A DNA stretch of 64,000 nucleotides, taken from positions 1 through 64,000 of the forward strand of contig NZ_CAURPW010000008.1 of assembly GCF_963526985.1 (NCBI RefSeq), read 5' to 3'. The DNA comes from an uncultured Campylobacter sp. (GTDB taxonomy: Bacteria; Campylobacterota; Campylobacteria; Campylobacterales; Campylobacteraceae). A program made the translations under genes and the position numbers. Positions 62,992 through 64,000 of the stretch are shown piece by piece. The notes below the pieces were generated by a model, which searched no databases, had not been told where the DNA came from, and saw only the letters and a program-made list of their open reading frames with translations. Each line of letters starts with the position of its first letter. Within the stretch, counting starts at the first letter, position 1.

Positions 62992-64000
62992 ATGAATTTT
63001 TTTAAAAAAGCTCTTTGCGTTTTATGCGGCGTTATTGCCGTGTATGCAGTATTGTGGTTTATATTGTGGTGGTTATTTGATCCACCTTTGGGTTGTGATC
63101 CCGAATTAAGCGAAGATCCGGCATGCGATTACATAAATAAGCGGTTTGAGAGAGAATTGAAAAAATTACCCCGGGCTCCCGTACTGTCGGTAAGTGAAAA
63201 AAGGCCGGTATTTTTTCTAGATGAAAGCTATTTTGCCAAAGGTGCGGAATTCGACTATTTATATATTAAAGATGAATTTGGAGTCTGGCTTAGATATAAA
63301 TACAGCAACGACTTTTTGTTACAAAAAGATATGCCGGAGCGCTACTACGGATATTACGAAATTAACCGCTCGCCGAATGAGGATTGGGTGGGTAGAAAGC
63401 TTAGATATTATAGCTACGGCATCTATGATATTTCGCTTTTTGAAAACGAAGCCAAGATATTTTCTCAAACGGCGTATAAGGTCGTGAGGAAATTTATCGG
63501 TTTCTTTAATCTACACTCTATGAGGGGCACCTCTTTTGCGGCTCCGCAAGGCACCGAGGAAAATTTAAACGCTATAAGCGAGTTCAAATTCCGCTTGCGG
63601 ATTTTCCGCAAAAACCGAACTACTCTGGGCTCGGCTGGGCTTATAAATCTGAAGCCAAAGGCTATGTCGGAGATGAGATAGCCAAAAAGCTCGCTCGCAA
63701 TATCTTTGAGATCCCTGGCGAGGGATGGCGACAAACCATACGTATAAACAGCGGCGCCAAAGATATCAAGGTTATCTGCGGAGATGAAATTTGCCTCGCG
63801 CTCGCCTTTGATGAGAGCAAAATCAATAGCTGTGATAACGGCGCTGCATCCACGGCAATTTATACGCTAAATTTAAAGCAAAAATTTAATAATTTTCATA
63901 CGCTTACTAGTAGGAATTTTAACTACGTAAAGCTTGGCGATAAATACTCCTTAGACGACGTAAAATCTTTTAAAATAGTTTTATCAAGATTCAGATATAT
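62992..64000 (+). pseudogene. Hypothetical membrane-anchored protein, frameshifted and cut by the window end
   Basis: ATG 62992 starts a membrane helix (ALCVLCGVIAVYAVLWFILW) followed by an extracytoplasmic domain (GCDPELSEDPACDYINKRFE, FLDESYFAKGAEFDYLYIK). After ISEFK the frame goes wrong. The sensible sequence resumes one base over (IPLADFPQKPNYSGLGWAYK) and stays open to the end of the window. One extra A in AAA at 63586-63588 would join them. AT-rich and without AAATTT bias in its coding part, so possibly acquired. I do not recognise the family; there is no strong ribosome site. Confidence 0.55.

Noticed and set aside
1..64000. CRISPR arrays, tRNA or rRNA genes, insertion sequences
   Set aside because: No regularly spaced repeats, no tRNA T-arm or anticodon-arm patterns, no rRNA-like stretches and no transposase found by reading. 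A dedicated tRNA and repeat search was not possible here.

Overview
The window looks like a chromosomal segment of a Campylobacter, most probably from the oral C. showae / C. rectus / C. curvus / C. concisus group. The evidence is the mix of genes (quinol-type nitric oxide reductase, two-subunit class I fumarase, NifU/NifS-type Fe-S assembly, DUF945, DUF1523, DUF411 and DUF3137 proteins, many TonB receptors) and the very frequent hexamer AAATTT in spacers and genes. The species is inferred. I saw no rRNA, tRNA, CRISPR array, transposase or prophage.

Layout. 0.1-2.5 kb: DUF945 and RidA proteins and an unknown protein. 2.6-7.5 kb: an RND efflux pump and adaptor divergent from a MarR regulator; adaptor and regulator both carry homopolymer frameshifts. 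8.5-13.5 kb: an orphan TRAP binding protein, a decayed secreted protein, class I fumarase and a CorC/HlyC-like membrane protein. 15-20 kb: a DUF411 protein, a broken Sel1 protein, a cold-shock-like/membrane fusion, DUF3137 and LemA. 20.9-28.5 kb: a TonB receptor, two secreted HMA metal-binding proteins, a compositionally odd pentapeptide-like protein, uracil-DNA glycosylase, a YbaK editing protein, exonuclease III and a ynfA pseudogene. 28.5-30.4 kb: small AT-rich genes beside a G8 tract, plus an LRR-like protein. 30.5-34.9 kb: MntP, DUF4197, two EamA transporters, a membrane protein. 35.4-40.5 kb: a zinc uptake locus with a Zur-like Fur protein. 40.6-45.7 kb: thioesterase, methyltransferase, di-haem peroxidase, a PAS-GGDEF-EAL protein and two tiny membrane ORFs. 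45.7-50.2 kb: DUF1523, qNorB, a DUF4405-like protein, and a TiaS-like protein with a small Cys-rich partner. 50.3-56.1 kb: a TonB receptor with a complete FecBCD-type ABC transporter and a methyltransferase. 56.2-64 kb: a di-Mop protein, a frameshifted TonB receptor, nifU/nifS, and a frameshifted gene running off the window.

Much of the window serves metal handling: zinc uptake with its probable repressor, iron or metallophore uptake, manganese export, periplasmic HMA and DUF411 proteins, molybdate binding and Fe-S assembly.

The most interesting observation is a dispersed structured element of about 125 bp. Two copies (36651-36775 and 61314-61440) lie in sense orientation at the stop codon of the upstream gene inside an operon (znuC/znuB and nifS/nifU). 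Their flanks are nearly identical, while two internal helices differ in sequence and keep pairing through compensatory changes. A second theme is repeated one-base homopolymer indels that break otherwise good genes; these may be sequencing errors, gene decay or phase variation.
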